Positions 51,402-60,791 of a DNA stretch of 64,000 nt are shown piece after piece. Source of the stretch: CAVWDI01 sp046259385 (GTDB lineage Bacteria > Chloroflexota > Anaerolineae > Anaerolineales > UBA4823); the NCBI GenBank assembly GCA_046259385.1, contig JBJYWI010000157.1, positions 4,372-68,371 of the forward strand. The letters are read 5' to 3'. A model generated the notes under the pieces. The model did not search any database and was not told the origin of the DNA. It saw only the letters and a list, made by a program, of their open reading frames with translations. The translations under genes and the position numbers were made by a program. Positions within the stretch are counted from its first letter, which is position 1, and every line of letters begins with the position of its first letter.

Positions 51402-54029
51402 TCAACGCGCGTTCAGAATACCAGCGGGATCCCACATATTCTTCAGGCTGCGCATTAATTGAATGCTTGCTGGTTTATACCCCCAATAGTCTGATTTAAT
51501 GAACCCCAGCTGACTTGCGGGTATTCTCTTAACATAACCATTATGCATGTTAATAAATTGGATTATTGAATCTGAAAGAGTCGGCGCCTCCAAATAACAC
51601 ATACCATTAGGTAGGTCGAGGATCAAATCCGCCAACCCCATTTCCTCCATATTTTCATTTATGAATTGAGTTAAATCCTTTGGTGGAATTCCAATCTGAA
51701 AAATTACTCCATCTCCCAAGGGAAGGGGAGGTATATCCCGATCATTTCGGAATAAACTGTTTTTCGCCTTCTTCGTTTTCGTCTTGATCCAGTTTCCCCA
51801 GATTTCTGTCCCGGATGACCATTCAACATGTTCATATTCAGTGATATCGAAGCGGTTGATAATATCATTTACCTGCTCGAATTCACTAGTCACATCTTCG
51901 GGATAACCTTCGGCGGTATATGTAAGGCGGAAAGTTGGATCCTGGTTTTCAGAAGAAACCATGCGGATTATCAGGGATGATGCAACCAGACAAACCCGGT
52001 TAAGTAGACCACCGATCTCGAGCGCTAGGTTAAGGGTATCAACTGCCATATTCAGGCTCACCCTGGTGCGCGGTGTTGATACCAGTTTAAATGTAACTTC
52101 AGAGATAAATCCCAGCGCTCCTGCAGAACCTATAAAAAGTTTTGTCATGTCATATCCAGCCACATTTTTCACAACTGGGCGGCCGGTTCTTATCTTTCTG
52201 CCATCTGGAAGGATGACTTCCAACCCAAGCACAAGATCGCGCACTCCTCCGTATCGCGTCCGTAAAGGAGCGTTGAAATTGGAGGATACAATGCCTCCTA
52301 TAGTGGAATCCTCCCAGGGAGTAAAGAGAGGGACCCAGACCCCGAATTCCTCAAGTTGTTCTTGAAGCAGGTTTAGTCTCAATCCTGCGCCAGCAGTTAC
52401 ATATAAGTCATCAATGGAAAGTTTATGAATGCTGGTCAAGTGCTCAGTGGAAATATAATGATCAACCCCGTCAGGTTGCCTGGATTTCGTGCCTCCACCG
52501 AGTATATGAAGTGGAGTTTTTTGATGGTTAGCTTTCTTTATAAACGATCTGGCTTCGGATGTTGAATAAGGTCTGGAAACTGGTGCCAGACTGCCTTCGA
52601 ATATTTGCGTTTCCTCCAATTTTTGTAATTCTGTGTCTCCATCTTCTGGGAAGATTTTACCCGGATTCAGAATTCCTTCCGGGTCAAACAGGCGTTTAAG
52701 TTCCTTCATCGCCTTTAATTCATCTTCGCTGTACATAAGCGGCATATATTCCTTTTTTTCAAGACCAACACCGTGTTCACCTGTGATGGTGCCTTTGCTT
52801 TCAACACATAACTCCATTATCTCCCTGCCGGCCCGGTGGATTCTTTTCATCAGGTCTTGATTGTCCGGATCATCTATTAGCAGAAATGGGTGCAGATTAC
52901 CATCACCTGCATGGAATACATAAGCTACTCTTAATTCGAGTCGTGAACAGATCTGGTTTATGCTTTCCAGCATTTCAGCCAGATTACTGCGCGGCACGGT
53001 GCCGTCTAATGTTAGATATGCCCGGGCCAGGCGCGCCATTGCTCCTGCCGCGTTTTTTCGACCATACCATATTTTCTCCCTTTCTGTTTCTGTTTGCGCA
53101 ATTCTTATCTCCAAGGCAGATGACTCACGGAGGGATTTACTGATCTCCTCAACCTGGGGGGATAAAGCTTCTTTAAAACCATCTACTTCAATGATTAGTG
53201 CCGCTCCAGCATCAACCGGTAGCCCTGCCTGGGCGAATTCTTCAATCATTTTCATCATTTGCTGGTCCATAAATTCGAGTGTTGCTGGGACAAGCCCGAT
53301 TGTGATCAACTTAGAAACAGCCTCTCCAGCCAGGGCTACAGTGTCAAAGGATGCCATTAATGTTCTAACCCCCGGGGGATTCCGAATCAGGCGCAGGTCA
53401 GCTTTTGTAATTATTCCAAGTGTCCCCTCACTTCCGGTGATCAGACCACAAAAGTCGAATCCCGGGTAATCGAGCGCTTTCCCGCCGAATTGAATTACTT
53501 CACCGCTTGCAGTTACCACCTCGAGACCGGTTACGTAGTTGGTGGTGACCCCATATTTAAAACAGTGTGGACCGCCTGCATTAACAGATATGTTGCCACC
53601 AATGGTAGAAACGCGCCCGCTTGCCGGGTCAGGAGGGTAATACAAACCATCTTGCTTTACGATTTTATCCAGATCAAGATTAACCAGACCAGGCTGCACG
53701 GTTGCGCTTCTGCCAAGAGGGTCTAATTCAAGAAGCTTATTCATGTGCGAAAAGTGCAGTATCACACCACCTTTTATCGCAACCGCACCTCCGGCTAAAC
53801 CAGTACCGGCTCCGCGTGCTGTAAGCGGTATTCGATATTTAAGCGCCCAGGATGCGATCAGGCTGACTTCCTCGGTCGATTCTGGCAGTATCACTACTTC
53901 AGGCATGCCTCTCTCCAGCGCAGCGTCAATCTCATAAGTAACAAGTTCCCCTGGCTGGGTAAATATTCGCTCAGGGTTGATTTTCTGTTCTAACTCGAGA
54001 ATGCTTGAGATAATTTCCTTGGATTTCAT
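51402..54029 (-). CDS. GlcD-GlcE fusion, FAD-linked 2-hydroxyacid dehydrogenase
   Basis: An 875-residue fusion of two FAD-binding (PCMH-type) modules. Residues 1-465 are GlcD-like (Arg-Gly-Ala-Gly-Thr-Gly-Leu-Ala-Gly-Gly near 73, Gly-Gly-Asn-Ile near 147, and the C-terminal Gly-Glu-His-Gly-Val-Gly then Leu-Asn-Pro-Gly-Lys). Residues about 490-875 are GlcE-like (Gly-Gly-Gly-Thr-Lys, Gly-Gly-Ile-Val-Ser-Ser-Asn). With the GlcF gene just upstream it would oxidise glycolate, lactate or a similar 2-hydroxyacid. ATG 54029 follows the glcF stop by 4 bases; Met 54047 overlaps glcF. Confidence 0.87.
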   Translation of the reverse strand: MKSKEIISSILELEQKINPERIFTQPGELVTYEIDAALERGMPEVVILPESTEEVSLIASWALKYRIPLTARGAGTGLAGGAVAIKGGVILHFSHMNKLLELDPLGRSATVQPGLVNLDLDKIVKQDGLYYPPDPASGRVSTIGGNISVNAGGPHCFKYGVTTNYVTGLEVVTASGEVIQFGGKALDYPGFDFCGLITGSEGTLGIITKADLRLIRNPPGVRTLMASFDTVALAGEAVSKLITIGLVPATLEFMDQQMMKMIEEFAQAGLPVDAGAALIIEVDGFKEALSPQVEEISKSLRESSALEIRIAQTETEREKIWYGRKNAAGAMARLARAYLTLDGTVPRSNLAEMLESINQICSRLELRVAYVFHAGDGNLHPFLLIDDPDNQDLMKRIHRAGREIMELCVESKGTITGEHGVGLEKKEYMPLMYSEDELKAMKELKRLFDPEGILNPGKIFPEDGDTELQKLEETQIFEGSLAPVSRPYSTSEARSFIKKANHQKTPLHILGGGTKSRQPDGVDHYISTEHLTSIHKLSIDDLYVTAGAGLRLNLLQEQLEEFGVWVPLFTPWEDSTIGGIVSSNFNAPLRTRYGGVRDLVLGLEVILPDGRKIRTGRPVVKNVAGYDMTKLFIGSAGALGFISEVTFKLVSTPRTRVSLNMAVDTLNLALEIGGLLNRVCLVASSLIIRMVSSENQDPTFRLTYTAEGYPEDVTSEFEQVNDIINRFDITEYEHVEWSSGTEIWGNWIKTKTKKAKNSLFRNDRDIPPLPLGDGVIFQIGIPPKDLTQFINENMEEMGLADLILDLPNGMCYLEAPTLSDSIIQFINMHNGYVKRIPASQLGFIKSDYWGYKPASIQLMRSLKNMWDPAGILNAR

Positions 54030-54033
54030 CTCT

Positions 54034-55344
54034 TTACATAATCCCATTTTCCTGCTTGCTGTATGACCATTCCAGAACTTCGGCGACGTGCATTACTTTG
54101 ATGTCAAGTCCTACTTTACGGATTCCAGCGATAAGCTGCAACTGGCAGCCTGTATTTGAGGTTACCACCAGTTCTGCTCCTGTGGCTTTTATATCTTTTA
54201 ATTTTGCTTCGAGGATTCTCCCAGCGGTGTCAATTTGGGTGAGGTTGTAAACGCCTGCGCTGCCGCAGCACAGATCGGGATTTGAAAGTTCAACAAGCAC
54301 AAGCCCTGGAATTTGCTGCAGCAATTCGCGCGGTTGTTCAACTACTTTCTGGCTGTGACGCAGGTGGCATGAGTCAGAGTAGGTTGCCCGGATCCGGATT
54401 TCTCCTGCAGGTGGCGTATTTAAATTTTCTACCAGGAATTCATTGATATCCATTACCTTACTGGAAAATGCCTGTGCTTTACGGCTATAAGCTGAGTCAT
54501 CTTTCAATAGGTGGGGGTATTCTTTCAGCGCTGCACCGCACCCGCCAGCGTTGTTGATAATCGCAACGTAACTGTTTTTATTGTTAAGGAATATATCAAT
54601 GTTCTTACGGGCCAGTTTTTTAGCGAATTCCAGGTCGCCCAGATGGGCGTGGGCTGCACCGCAGCAAGTTTGATCTTCAGGAGTGTATACATCGTATCCA
54701 TTCCTTCTGAGTAGGTTAATCGTTGCCTGATTGACCCGGGGTAGAAATCCTTCTTGTATACATCCTGTAAAAAAAAGTACATCTCCTTTTTTATTCCCAT
54801 AGGCAGGGGCAAAATCATTGACCTGGTTGGATGGATTTATAAGTTCTGGGAGTATCGCTTCCATTGCCTCTATTGATTTGGGGAGCAATGAGTATTTCCG
54901 AATGATTTTTTGCATTCCGCTGGTCTGATAAAGGTAAAGAAACCTTGCAAGCAGCTTTATCCGGCTCGGGTGGGGCATAACCTGTTTTGTGCCTGCCCAA
55001 CGTGTGATCCTCTCCAGGAAACCTGCTGAGCGGTTTGCTTCGACCACATATCTGGCGCTTTCAATTAATTCGCCGTATTTGACGCCGGAAGGACAGGCAG
55101 TCTCACAGGCGCGGCATGCCAGGCAGAGCGTGATATGGCGCTCAAAACTGTTGAAAAATAGTTCCGGCTCAAATTTGTTTTCCAGACCCGCTCGCATAAG
55201 AGCTATCCGGCCGCGCGGCGAATCCATCTCTGTGCCCAGCACATTGTATGTAGGACATGACTGAAGGCACATCCCGCAGTGGATGCACTGATTCAGAGCG
55301 CTGACGAATTGTGGCGAGTCTAGAAATTGTGGATCTTTGATCAT
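54034..55344 (-). CDS. glcF: GlcF-like Fe-S subunit of 2-hydroxyacid dehydrogenase
   Basis: A 436-residue protein with two N-terminal 4Fe-4S motifs (Cys-Ile-His-Cys-Gly-Met-Cys-Leu-Gln-Ser-Cys-Pro and Cys-Leu-Ala-Cys-Arg-Ala-Cys) and two CCG domains (Thr-Cys-Cys-Gly-Ala-Ala near 225, Leu-Cys-Cys-Gly-Ser-Ala near 370). It takes electrons from the FAD subunit downstream. Its architecture parallels the HdrD-like protein at 29.8 kb. Confidence 0.9.
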   Translation of the reverse strand: MIKDPQFLDSPQFVSALNQCIHCGMCLQSCPTYNVLGTEMDSPRGRIALMRAGLENKFEPELFFNSFERHITLCLACRACETACPSGVKYGELIESARYVVEANRSAGFLERITRWAGTKQVMPHPSRIKLLARFLYLYQTSGMQKIIRKYSLLPKSIEAMEAILPELINPSNQVNDFAPAYGNKKGDVLFFTGCIQEGFLPRVNQATINLLRRNGYDVYTPEDQTCCGAAHAHLGDLEFAKKLARKNIDIFLNNKNSYVAIINNAGGCGAALKEYPHLLKDDSAYSRKAQAFSSKVMDINEFLVENLNTPPAGEIRIRATYSDSCHLRHSQKVVEQPRELLQQIPGLVLVELSNPDLCCGSAGVYNLTQIDTAGRILEAKLKDIKATGAELVVTSNTGCQLQLIAGIRKVGLDIKVMHVAEVLEWSYSKQENGIM

Positions 55345-55389
55345 AAGGTGAGATATTCGGAAAGATGGACCAAAATGGAATTCAAGAAA

Positions 55390-56307
55390 TTATTTTTTAA
55401 ATAAAAATTCCGATTGGGAGAGAAGCATACCAGCGAATATTATCACACATCCCAGTATCTGGATCCCGGTGAGGTATTCATCCAACAATATCCAACCAAA
55501 TAAAGCCGCAAAAATTGCCTCTGCGCTGAGGATAATCGCTGCATCAGCAGGTGGTGCGATTTTCTGGCTGGCAGCTTGAAGGGTGTAACCGATCCCGACT
55601 GAGATTACACCGGTAAACAACAGCACCTGCCATGCTTGCAGCATATCTGCAAGAGTTTTACCTTCGATGAGCATCCCGCCTGAGATACTGAAAGCTGCAC
55701 AAACAAGATACTGTCCGATAACAAATAGGAGCACATCAATTTTGAGCACAATCCAGCCGATAAGGATTACATGGCACGCGAAAATCAAAGCGCTTATCAA
55801 CACCAGCAGGTCGCCGATATTTAGCCCCGCCACGCCGCCTGAACTGAGCAAGTAAAGACCGCAAAGAGCAAATCCTGCTGAAATCCATATGATCGTTCGC
55901 GGACTCTGGCGAAATGCAACTGCTAGTATCAACGGGATAAATATGACATAAAGACCGGTAATAAATCCGGCATTCCCGGCTGTTGTATATAACAGGCCGG
56001 TTTGCTGAAAAGCCGCGCCTGCAAAGAGTAAAATTCCAGCCAGAACAACACTCAATAGGACTTTCCGATTTTTCCAGGTTAAGTCTTGTCGGCGTGTACT
56101 CCCGGTTATCGTTAATGGTATCAGAACCAGCGCTCCGAGCAGAAACCGGATTCCATTAAACAGGAATACCCCTACCTGGGGGGCGGAATACCTTTGGACC
56201 ACAAACGCCAACCCCCAGATAAGTGTAACGAACAGCAGGGCAAAGTCAGCCTTTAATCGCTGCTGTAGGCTGGATTTGGAATTAAACAGATTTTCACCGG
56301 TGCCCAT
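55390..56307 (-). CDS. EamA/DMT-family membrane transporter
   Basis: A 305-residue protein with about ten helices in two EamA repeats; the first has Trp-Gly-Leu-Ala-Phe-Val, the second Ser-Ala-Glu-Ala-Ile-Phe-Ala-Ala-Leu-Phe-Gly. A metabolite exporter of unknown substrate. It is 45 bases upstream of glcF on the same strand and may be co-transcribed. Confidence 0.85.
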   Translation of the reverse strand: MGTGENLFNSKSSLQQRLKADFALLFVTLIWGLAFVVQRYSAPQVGVFLFNGIRFLLGALVLIPLTITGSTRRQDLTWKNRKVLLSVVLAGILLFAGAAFQQTGLLYTTAGNAGFITGLYVIFIPLILAVAFRQSPRTIIWISAGFALCGLYLLSSGGVAGLNIGDLLVLISALIFACHVILIGWIVLKIDVLLFVIGQYLVCAAFSISGGMLIEGKTLADMLQAWQVLLFTGVISVGIGYTLQAASQKIAPPADAAIILSAEAIFAALFGWILLDEYLTGIQILGCVIIFAGMLLSQSEFLFKK

Positions 56308-56421
56308 GGTTTACCATTTAATAAAATTCTTGCTTCTAAAGAATACAATAAACCTTACAAACAATTGCGATAGTATAATCCCTTCTGTTTATCAAACATA
56401 ATTATTATTGAGCGGAGATAA

Positions 56422-57603
56422 ATGAGAATCTATAATTTTGATGAACCGCCGAATCGCCTGGGCAGCGATTGTCTGAAATGGGATGTGTACGGTCCGGCAG
56501 TTATCCCTTTGTGGGTTGCGGACATGGACTTCGTGTCACCCGAGCCGGTAATTAAGGCTTTAACAGAAAAGGTTGAACACGGCGTGTTTGGGTATCCTTC
56601 CGGGATAATGGGGGAGCCCAGTGAACTGCCAGAGCTTCGCAGTGCAATTATTGGCAGGATGGCTGACCGTTACAATTGGGAAATCAAACCTGAAGATATT
56701 CTCTTCATTCCTGGGGTGGTTACAGGATTTAACCTGGCAAACCATGCATTCGTCCCCGATGGACATGGAGTTCTAATACAAACTCCGGTTTACCCTCCCA
56801 TATTAAAGTCTGCAGAGACAACCGGGAAATTGTATCAGGCAATGGAGCTGGATAGAAATGAGGATGGTTTATATGGGGTTGATTGGGGTGCAATGGAGGA
56901 GAGCATAACCGCAAATACAAGGGTTTTTATTCTGTGCAATCCACATAATCCAGTTGGAAAAGTATTTTCAAGGGCGGAGCTGGAACGCACAGCGGAATTA
57001 TGTTTGAGGAAGGGTGTGTTAATCTGTTCAGATGAAATCCACTGCGACCTTATTTTTGAAGGATATAAACATATCCCAATCGCTTCTATTGACAGGGAGG
57101 TTGCTCAATCCACAATCACTCTCATGGCGCCAAGTAAAACATATAATATTGCAGGGTTGCAATGCTCCTTTGCCATTATTCAGAACGAAAATTTACGAAA
57201 GTGCTTCACAGAGGCACGCAGAGGAATCGTGCCCTGGGTTAATATGATGGGACTGGTAGCTGCAGAAGCTGCTTATATCGATGGAGAGGAGTGGTTTCAA
57301 CAGGTGATGGATTATCTCTCCGCTAACAGGGATTACCTTTTAGATTTCTTTAAATCCGAATTACCCGGCGTTTCTATGGCAGAACCCCAGGGGACTTACC
57401 TGGGGTGGTTGGATTGCAGGTATGCTGGTTTACCTGAAAATCCTTATGAATTTTTTCTCAAAAAAGCGCGCGTCGCCTTTAATAATGGAGTTTCTTTTGG
57501 GAAAGGTGGGGAAGGATTCCTGAGGATAAATTTTGCCTGTTCAAGATACTTGCTCGAAAAGGCAATGGGCAGGATGAAAAGAGCCTTCGAGCGGATTTCT
57601 TGA
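56422..57603 (+). CDS. PatB/MalY-type PLP aminotransferase or C-S lyase
   Basis: A 393-residue fold-type I PLP enzyme, usual length. It shows Trp-Val-Ala-Asp-Met-Asp-Phe near 31, Asn-Pro-His-Asn-Pro-Val-Gly near 174, Ser-Asp-Glu-Ile-His-Cys-Asp-Leu near 206, and the PLP Lys in Ala-Pro-Ser-Lys-Thr-Tyr-Asn near 240. These are the marks of MalY/PatB cystathionine beta-lyases, which split cystathionine or cysteine S-conjugates. GCGGAG lies before the ATG. Confidence 0.9.
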   Translation: MRIYNFDEPPNRLGSDCLKWDVYGPAVIPLWVADMDFVSPEPVIKALTEKVEHGVFGYPSGIMGEPSELPELRSAIIGRMADRYNWEIKPEDILFIPGVVTGFNLANHAFVPDGHGVLIQTPVYPPILKSAETTGKLYQAMELDRNEDGLYGVDWGAMEESITANTRVFILCNPHNPVGKVFSRAELERTAELCLRKGVLICSDEIHCDLIFEGYKHIPIASIDREVAQSTITLMAPSKTYNIAGLQCSFAIIQNENLRKCFTEARRGIVPWVNMMGLVAAEAAYIDGEEWFQQVMDYLSANRDYLLDFFKSELPGVSMAEPQGTYLGWLDCRYAGLPENPYEFFLKKARVAFNNGVSFGKGGEGFLRINFACSRYLLEKAMGRMKRAFERIS

Positions 57604-57714
57604 ATAGTATATATCAAAATTCCTGCTGTTCTTCCATTTATACCCGAACCTAACCGGAATTCCAGTCTGGATTCTGGTATAAAGATTGCATCCAATTCGC
57701 ACAAGGAGCAAGAT

Positions 57715-58401
57715 ATGGTCAAGAAACGAGTATTGATGATTTTACTGGTTGGTATCTTAGTATTTGGTACAGCAGCCTGTACACGCTCACTCAGAAAACC
57801 AGTTCAGCAGGAGCCCTCTGCAACCCAAGCAGTGGAAACAAACCCGCAGGGCGAATCGGATGTTATGGAGCAGATCTATCTCTTTGCCACCCAAACTGCA
57901 ATGGTAGAACAGGGGGTGACGTTAGTCAACGAAACCCTCGATGAAATTCCCGCTGGCACTCCCATCCCTGAAACTACGGACTTGGTGGAAAGCCAGGAAC
58001 CTGAATTGGAGGAATCCCAGGAACTGGATCAGACCAGACAAGATGTTCCAACCGCAACTCCAGGCAAACCGGATTCTTACACACTCCAGAAGGGAGAATT
58101 TCCGTATTGTATCGCCAGGCGTTTTAATGTAAATCCCAATGAGCTTCTGCGGGTCAATAATCTGGCGAAGGATGTCACAATCCAACCCGGGACTACTTTG
58201 AGACTCCCCAGCAGTGACCGCGGGTATCCCGGCAGCCGGGAATTGCGGGACCATCCCACAACTTATACGGTCAAAGACGGAGATACGATTTTCTCAATTG
58301 CATGCATTTTCGGTGATGCCGATCCCAATGCGATCGCCTATGCTAACAATCTGGTAGAACCCTATAAGCTTTCAGTTGGTCAAGAGTTGTATATCCCCTG
58401 A
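57715..58401 (+). CDS. lipoprotein with two LysM domains
   Basis: A 228-residue protein: signal peptide ending in Gly-Thr-Ala-Ala-Cys22 (a slightly atypical lipobox), a Glu/Gln/Thr-rich linker to about 120, then two LysM repeats (about 123-165 and 182-228), each with Tyr-Thr/Leu-x-x-Gly-Asp/Glu and a later Asn-x-Leu. It probably binds peptidoglycan or another glycan at the cell surface. Confidence 0.85.
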   Translation: MVKKRVLMILLVGILVFGTAACTRSLRKPVQQEPSATQAVETNPQGESDVMEQIYLFATQTAMVEQGVTLVNETLDEIPAGTPIPETTDLVESQEPELEESQELDQTRQDVPTATPGKPDSYTLQKGEFPYCIARRFNVNPNELLRVNNLAKDVTIQPGTTLRLPSSDRGYPGSRELRDHPTTYTVKDGDTIFSIACIFGDADPNAIAYANNLVEPYKLSVGQELYIP

Positions 58402-58428
58402 ACTGGGATTAACAATTAATCATTCAAG

Positions 58429-58464
58429 GAGCAGCTGTGGTTATATTAGCTGCTCTTTATTGTT
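58429..58464 (+). terminator. rho-independent terminator after the LysM gene
   Basis: GAGCAGCT (58429-58436) pairs with AGCTGCTC (58448-58455), followed by a T-rich run. It ends only about 15 bases before the Nudix start, so it may also act as an attenuator of that gene. Confidence 0.7.
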
Positions 58465-58479
58465 TACATGGAGGTTAGA

Positions 58480-59010
58480 ATGCCTTTTGAAGTGATTGAA
58501 ACTCAAAATTTGTTTTCGGGCAAAGTTTTTAATGTTCGCCGGGATAAAGTGCGCAAAAAGGATGGAGGTGTTATGGAACTGGATGTTGTCGAACACCATG
58601 ATTCAGTTACCATCCTGCCTCTAGATGATGATGGGAATATCTGGTTTGTCAGCCAGTACCGCCATCCTGCTGGTGAATTTCTGCTGGAATTGCCCGCAGG
58701 AGTGATTGAAGTTGGTGAATCACAGGCAGAATGTGCAAATCGCGAAATCCAAGAAGAGATAGGTATGCGTGCAGGGAGGTTGGAGGAGGTGGGTGGATTT
58801 TACCTGGTGCCCGGTTATTCCACAGAGTTTATGCACATATTTTTGGCTCGCGATCTACATCCCAGCTCTCTGGAGGGGGATGAAGATGAAATTATTTTGG
58901 TTGAAAAAATATCCTTGGATAAGGCTTACAGTATGGCAGAAACTGGGCTGATTAAAGATGTAAAATCTTTGGGAGCCTTGCTGCTTCTCAAACCGGTTTT
59001 ATATAATTAA
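58480..59010 (+). CDS. Nudix hydrolase, ADP-ribose pyrophosphatase-like
   Basis: A 176-residue Nudix enzyme. The box fits exactly: Gly-x5-Glu-x7-Arg-Glu-Ile-Gln-Glu-Glu-Ile-Gly-Met near residue 75-97. The N-terminal Val-Phe-Asn-Val-Arg-Arg-Asp and Ser-Gln-Tyr-Arg-His-Pro segments are typical of ADP-ribose pyrophosphatases. ATG 58480 follows GGAGG well; ATG 58468 lies before that site and is rejected. The gene ends 3 bases into the convergent zinc-finger gene. Confidence 0.9.
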   Translation: MPFEVIETQNLFSGKVFNVRRDKVRKKDGGVMELDVVEHHDSVTILPLDDDGNIWFVSQYRHPAGEFLLELPAGVIEVGESQAECANREIQEEIGMRAGRLEEVGGFYLVPGYSTEFMHIFLARDLHPSSLEGDEDEIILVEKISLDKAYSMAETGLIKDVKSLGALLLLKPVLYN

Positions 59011-59288
59011 GTTTGAACCTGGTTAGTCTGAGTTTGACTGTTGCCCAGTGGAATTGAATTTTGAACAGAAGTGGGATTAAGGATTGAATTCAGCCATAAG
59101 ATGGCTTTACGGTCGTATTCTAGCCGTCCGCATACATCGCATACATAAGCAGGGAAATTGGGGACCGTGATCAAATCGTCATCCAGCCAGGCGAAAAAGG
59201 TTATGTACTGAAGCTGGTGCACTCCTGTCTGGCATTCAATACATAAACCCTTTTTTCTTGTTGAAACTTGGCTGAATTGAGGGAACAT
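59007..59288 (-). CDS. YgiT-type zinc-finger protein
   Basis: A 93-residue protein with Cys-Ile-Glu-Cys near 16 and Cys-Asp-Val-Cys near 50, spaced as in YgiT-type zinc fingers (often antitoxins or regulators). The usual C-terminal helix-turn-helix is missing and no toxin gene is beside it. It is 11 bases downstream of deoC. Confidence 0.75.
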   Translation of the reverse strand: MFPQFSQVSTRKKGLCIECQTGVHQLQYITFFAWLDDDLITVPNFPAYVCDVCGRLEYDRKAILWLNSILNPTSVQNSIPLGNSQTQTNQVQT

Positions 59289-59299
59289 AATGTGATTTG

Positions 59300-60049
59300 C
59301 TACCCGTTCGTGATCTCTTTTATAATATTAATCCCGGCGCTGGTGCCTAATCGGGTTGCCCCGGCTTTGACCATTGCTGCTGCGGTAGAGTAATCGCGAA
59401 TACCGACTGCAGCCTTCACTCCGATTTTCGCTCCCACAACCCTGTACATCAGGTCTATATCCTCAACAGTCGCTCCGCCGCCCGCAAAACCGGAGGCGGT
59501 TTTCACAAAATCCGCTCCTGCATACATTGAAATCAAACAGGCGAGGATTTTTTCATCACGTGAGAGAAATGGTGTCTCTATTATAACTTTTAAAGCCGCT
59601 TTTTGGATGTGGGTGGTTTGGGCTACTGTGGCGATATCGTTGAAAACCAAACCATACGCTTTGCTTTTTACTGCTCCAATGTTTAAGACCATATCTATTT
59701 CTGATGCCCCAGCGGTAATATTCGAGAGCGCTTCGAAGGACTTTTGGGTTGGCATTGAAGCACCGAGTGGAAAACCAGCGACTGATCCAACCAAAATCTG
59801 TGAATTGGCCAGAAGTCCTGCTGCAAGGGGAATATAGGCGGGGTTGACAACTACACTGAAGAAGTTGTAACGAACAGCTTCCTCGCAGAGCTGTTTGATC
59901 TCAGTTGAAGTTGCATCCGCTTTTATAAGTGTGAGGTCGATTATGCCGGCAATTTTTTCGCCTTCTGGAAGCGCCGGGGGGGGTGGCGGTTGTGGGAGTT
60001 CACGGCTGTACGATTCAGCCAGTTCTAATATTTGTGCGATCGAGTCCAT
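59300..60049 (-). CDS. deoC: deoxyribose-phosphate aldolase
   Basis: A 249-residue class I aldolase splitting 2-deoxyribose-5-phosphate to acetaldehyde and glyceraldehyde-3-phosphate. Ile-Asp-Leu-Thr-Leu-Ile, Val-Gly-Phe/Ala-Gly-Phe-Pro-Leu-Gly near 90, Glu-Ile-Asp-Met-Val near 117, the Schiff-base Lys in Phe-Val-Lys-Thr-Ala-Ser-Gly-Phe near 180, and Lys-Ala-Ala-Val-Gly-Ile-Arg are all present. A proline run near residue 20 is unusual. It follows lepB by 3 bases. Confidence 0.93.
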   Translation of the reverse strand: MDSIAQILELAESYSRELPQPPPPPALPEGEKIAGIIDLTLIKADATSTEIKQLCEEAVRYNFFSVVVNPAYIPLAAGLLANSQILVGSVAGFPLGASMPTQKSFEALSNITAGASEIDMVLNIGAVKSKAYGLVFNDIATVAQTTHIQKAALKVIIETPFLSRDEKILACLISMYAGADFVKTASGFAGGGATVEDIDLMYRVVGAKIGVKAAVGIRDYSTAAAMVKAGATRLGTSAGINIIKEITNG

Positions 60050-60052
60050 TGA

Positions 60053-60658
60053 TTACGGAGCTGCTTTGGCGCTTGAAGGAAGCTGAATCAGCCCCCATTT
60101 TTCGGGCGGCCAGTAAACCACCAGAGCTTTGCCAATTACATATTCCATTGGAACTGGCCCCCAGTTGTGGGAATCAGAAGAGTTGTTCCTGTTGTCACCC
60201 AGCACAAACAGGGAGTTAGTAGGAACATCCCAATCGCTTTGATAGTTGGGTGGGGCGGCAATATATGGCTCTTGAATTGGTTGTTCGTTCAAGTATACTG
60301 TCCCATTGCTGATTTTCACTTCATCTCCAGGCAAGCCAATAATCCGTTTAATATATTCCTGGTTTGGATCGCGTGGGTAATGGAACACAATAACGTCTCC
60401 ACTTTCGGGTGTGCCAAATTTATAAGCGAGCTTGTTTACAATGACAAATTCCCCACTCTGTAAAGTCGGTTCCATGCTGTGGCCATCTACACGTATTCGG
60501 GCAGATATGGCATTGATGCCGACAAAGAGTAATATCGAGAGAATCAGGGTTTCAGCGACATCTATAATGAATCGAACAACTCTCGATCGACCTTTTTTGG
60601 AAACAGCCTGATCGGGAATTGGATCTGTGCGGTAACCTTCCAAATTGTTTTCCTCCAT
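60053..60658 (-). CDS. lepB: signal peptidase I
   Basis: A 201-residue type I signal peptidase with one N-terminal membrane helix (about 27-48). Catalytic Ser in Gly-His-Ser-Met-Glu-Pro-Thr near 57 and catalytic Lys in Ile-Lys-Arg-Ile-Ile-Gly-Leu-Pro-Gly-Asp near 101 are in place, with the Gly-Asp-Asn-Arg-x-Asn-Ser-x-Asp-Ser box near 155. It cleaves signal peptides of exported proteins. Confidence 0.95.
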   Translation of the reverse strand: MEENNLEGYRTDPIPDQAVSKKGRSRVVRFIIDVAETLILSILLFVGINAISARIRVDGHSMEPTLQSGEFVIVNKLAYKFGTPESGDVIVFHYPRDPNQEYIKRIIGLPGDEVKISNGTVYLNEQPIQEPYIAAPPNYQSDWDVPTNSLFVLGDNRNNSSDSHNWGPVPMEYVIGKALVVYWPPEKWGLIQLPSSAKAAP

Positions 60659-60791
60659 AAAATTCAGGTGGATTATAAAGCCGCTTTAAAGTGGGGGCAA
60701 GGGTTTATATAATGAGAGACCCTTCATGATAATCCCAGTATCATTTAATATTCCCGACTTGGCGACTGAGCGAACTGTGGGTTAGATTGAT

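Noticed and set aside
59007..59288. YgiT zinc-finger protein as part of a toxin-antitoxin pair
   Set aside because: No MqsR-like or other toxin gene is adjacent; the neighbours are deoC and a convergent Nudix gene.
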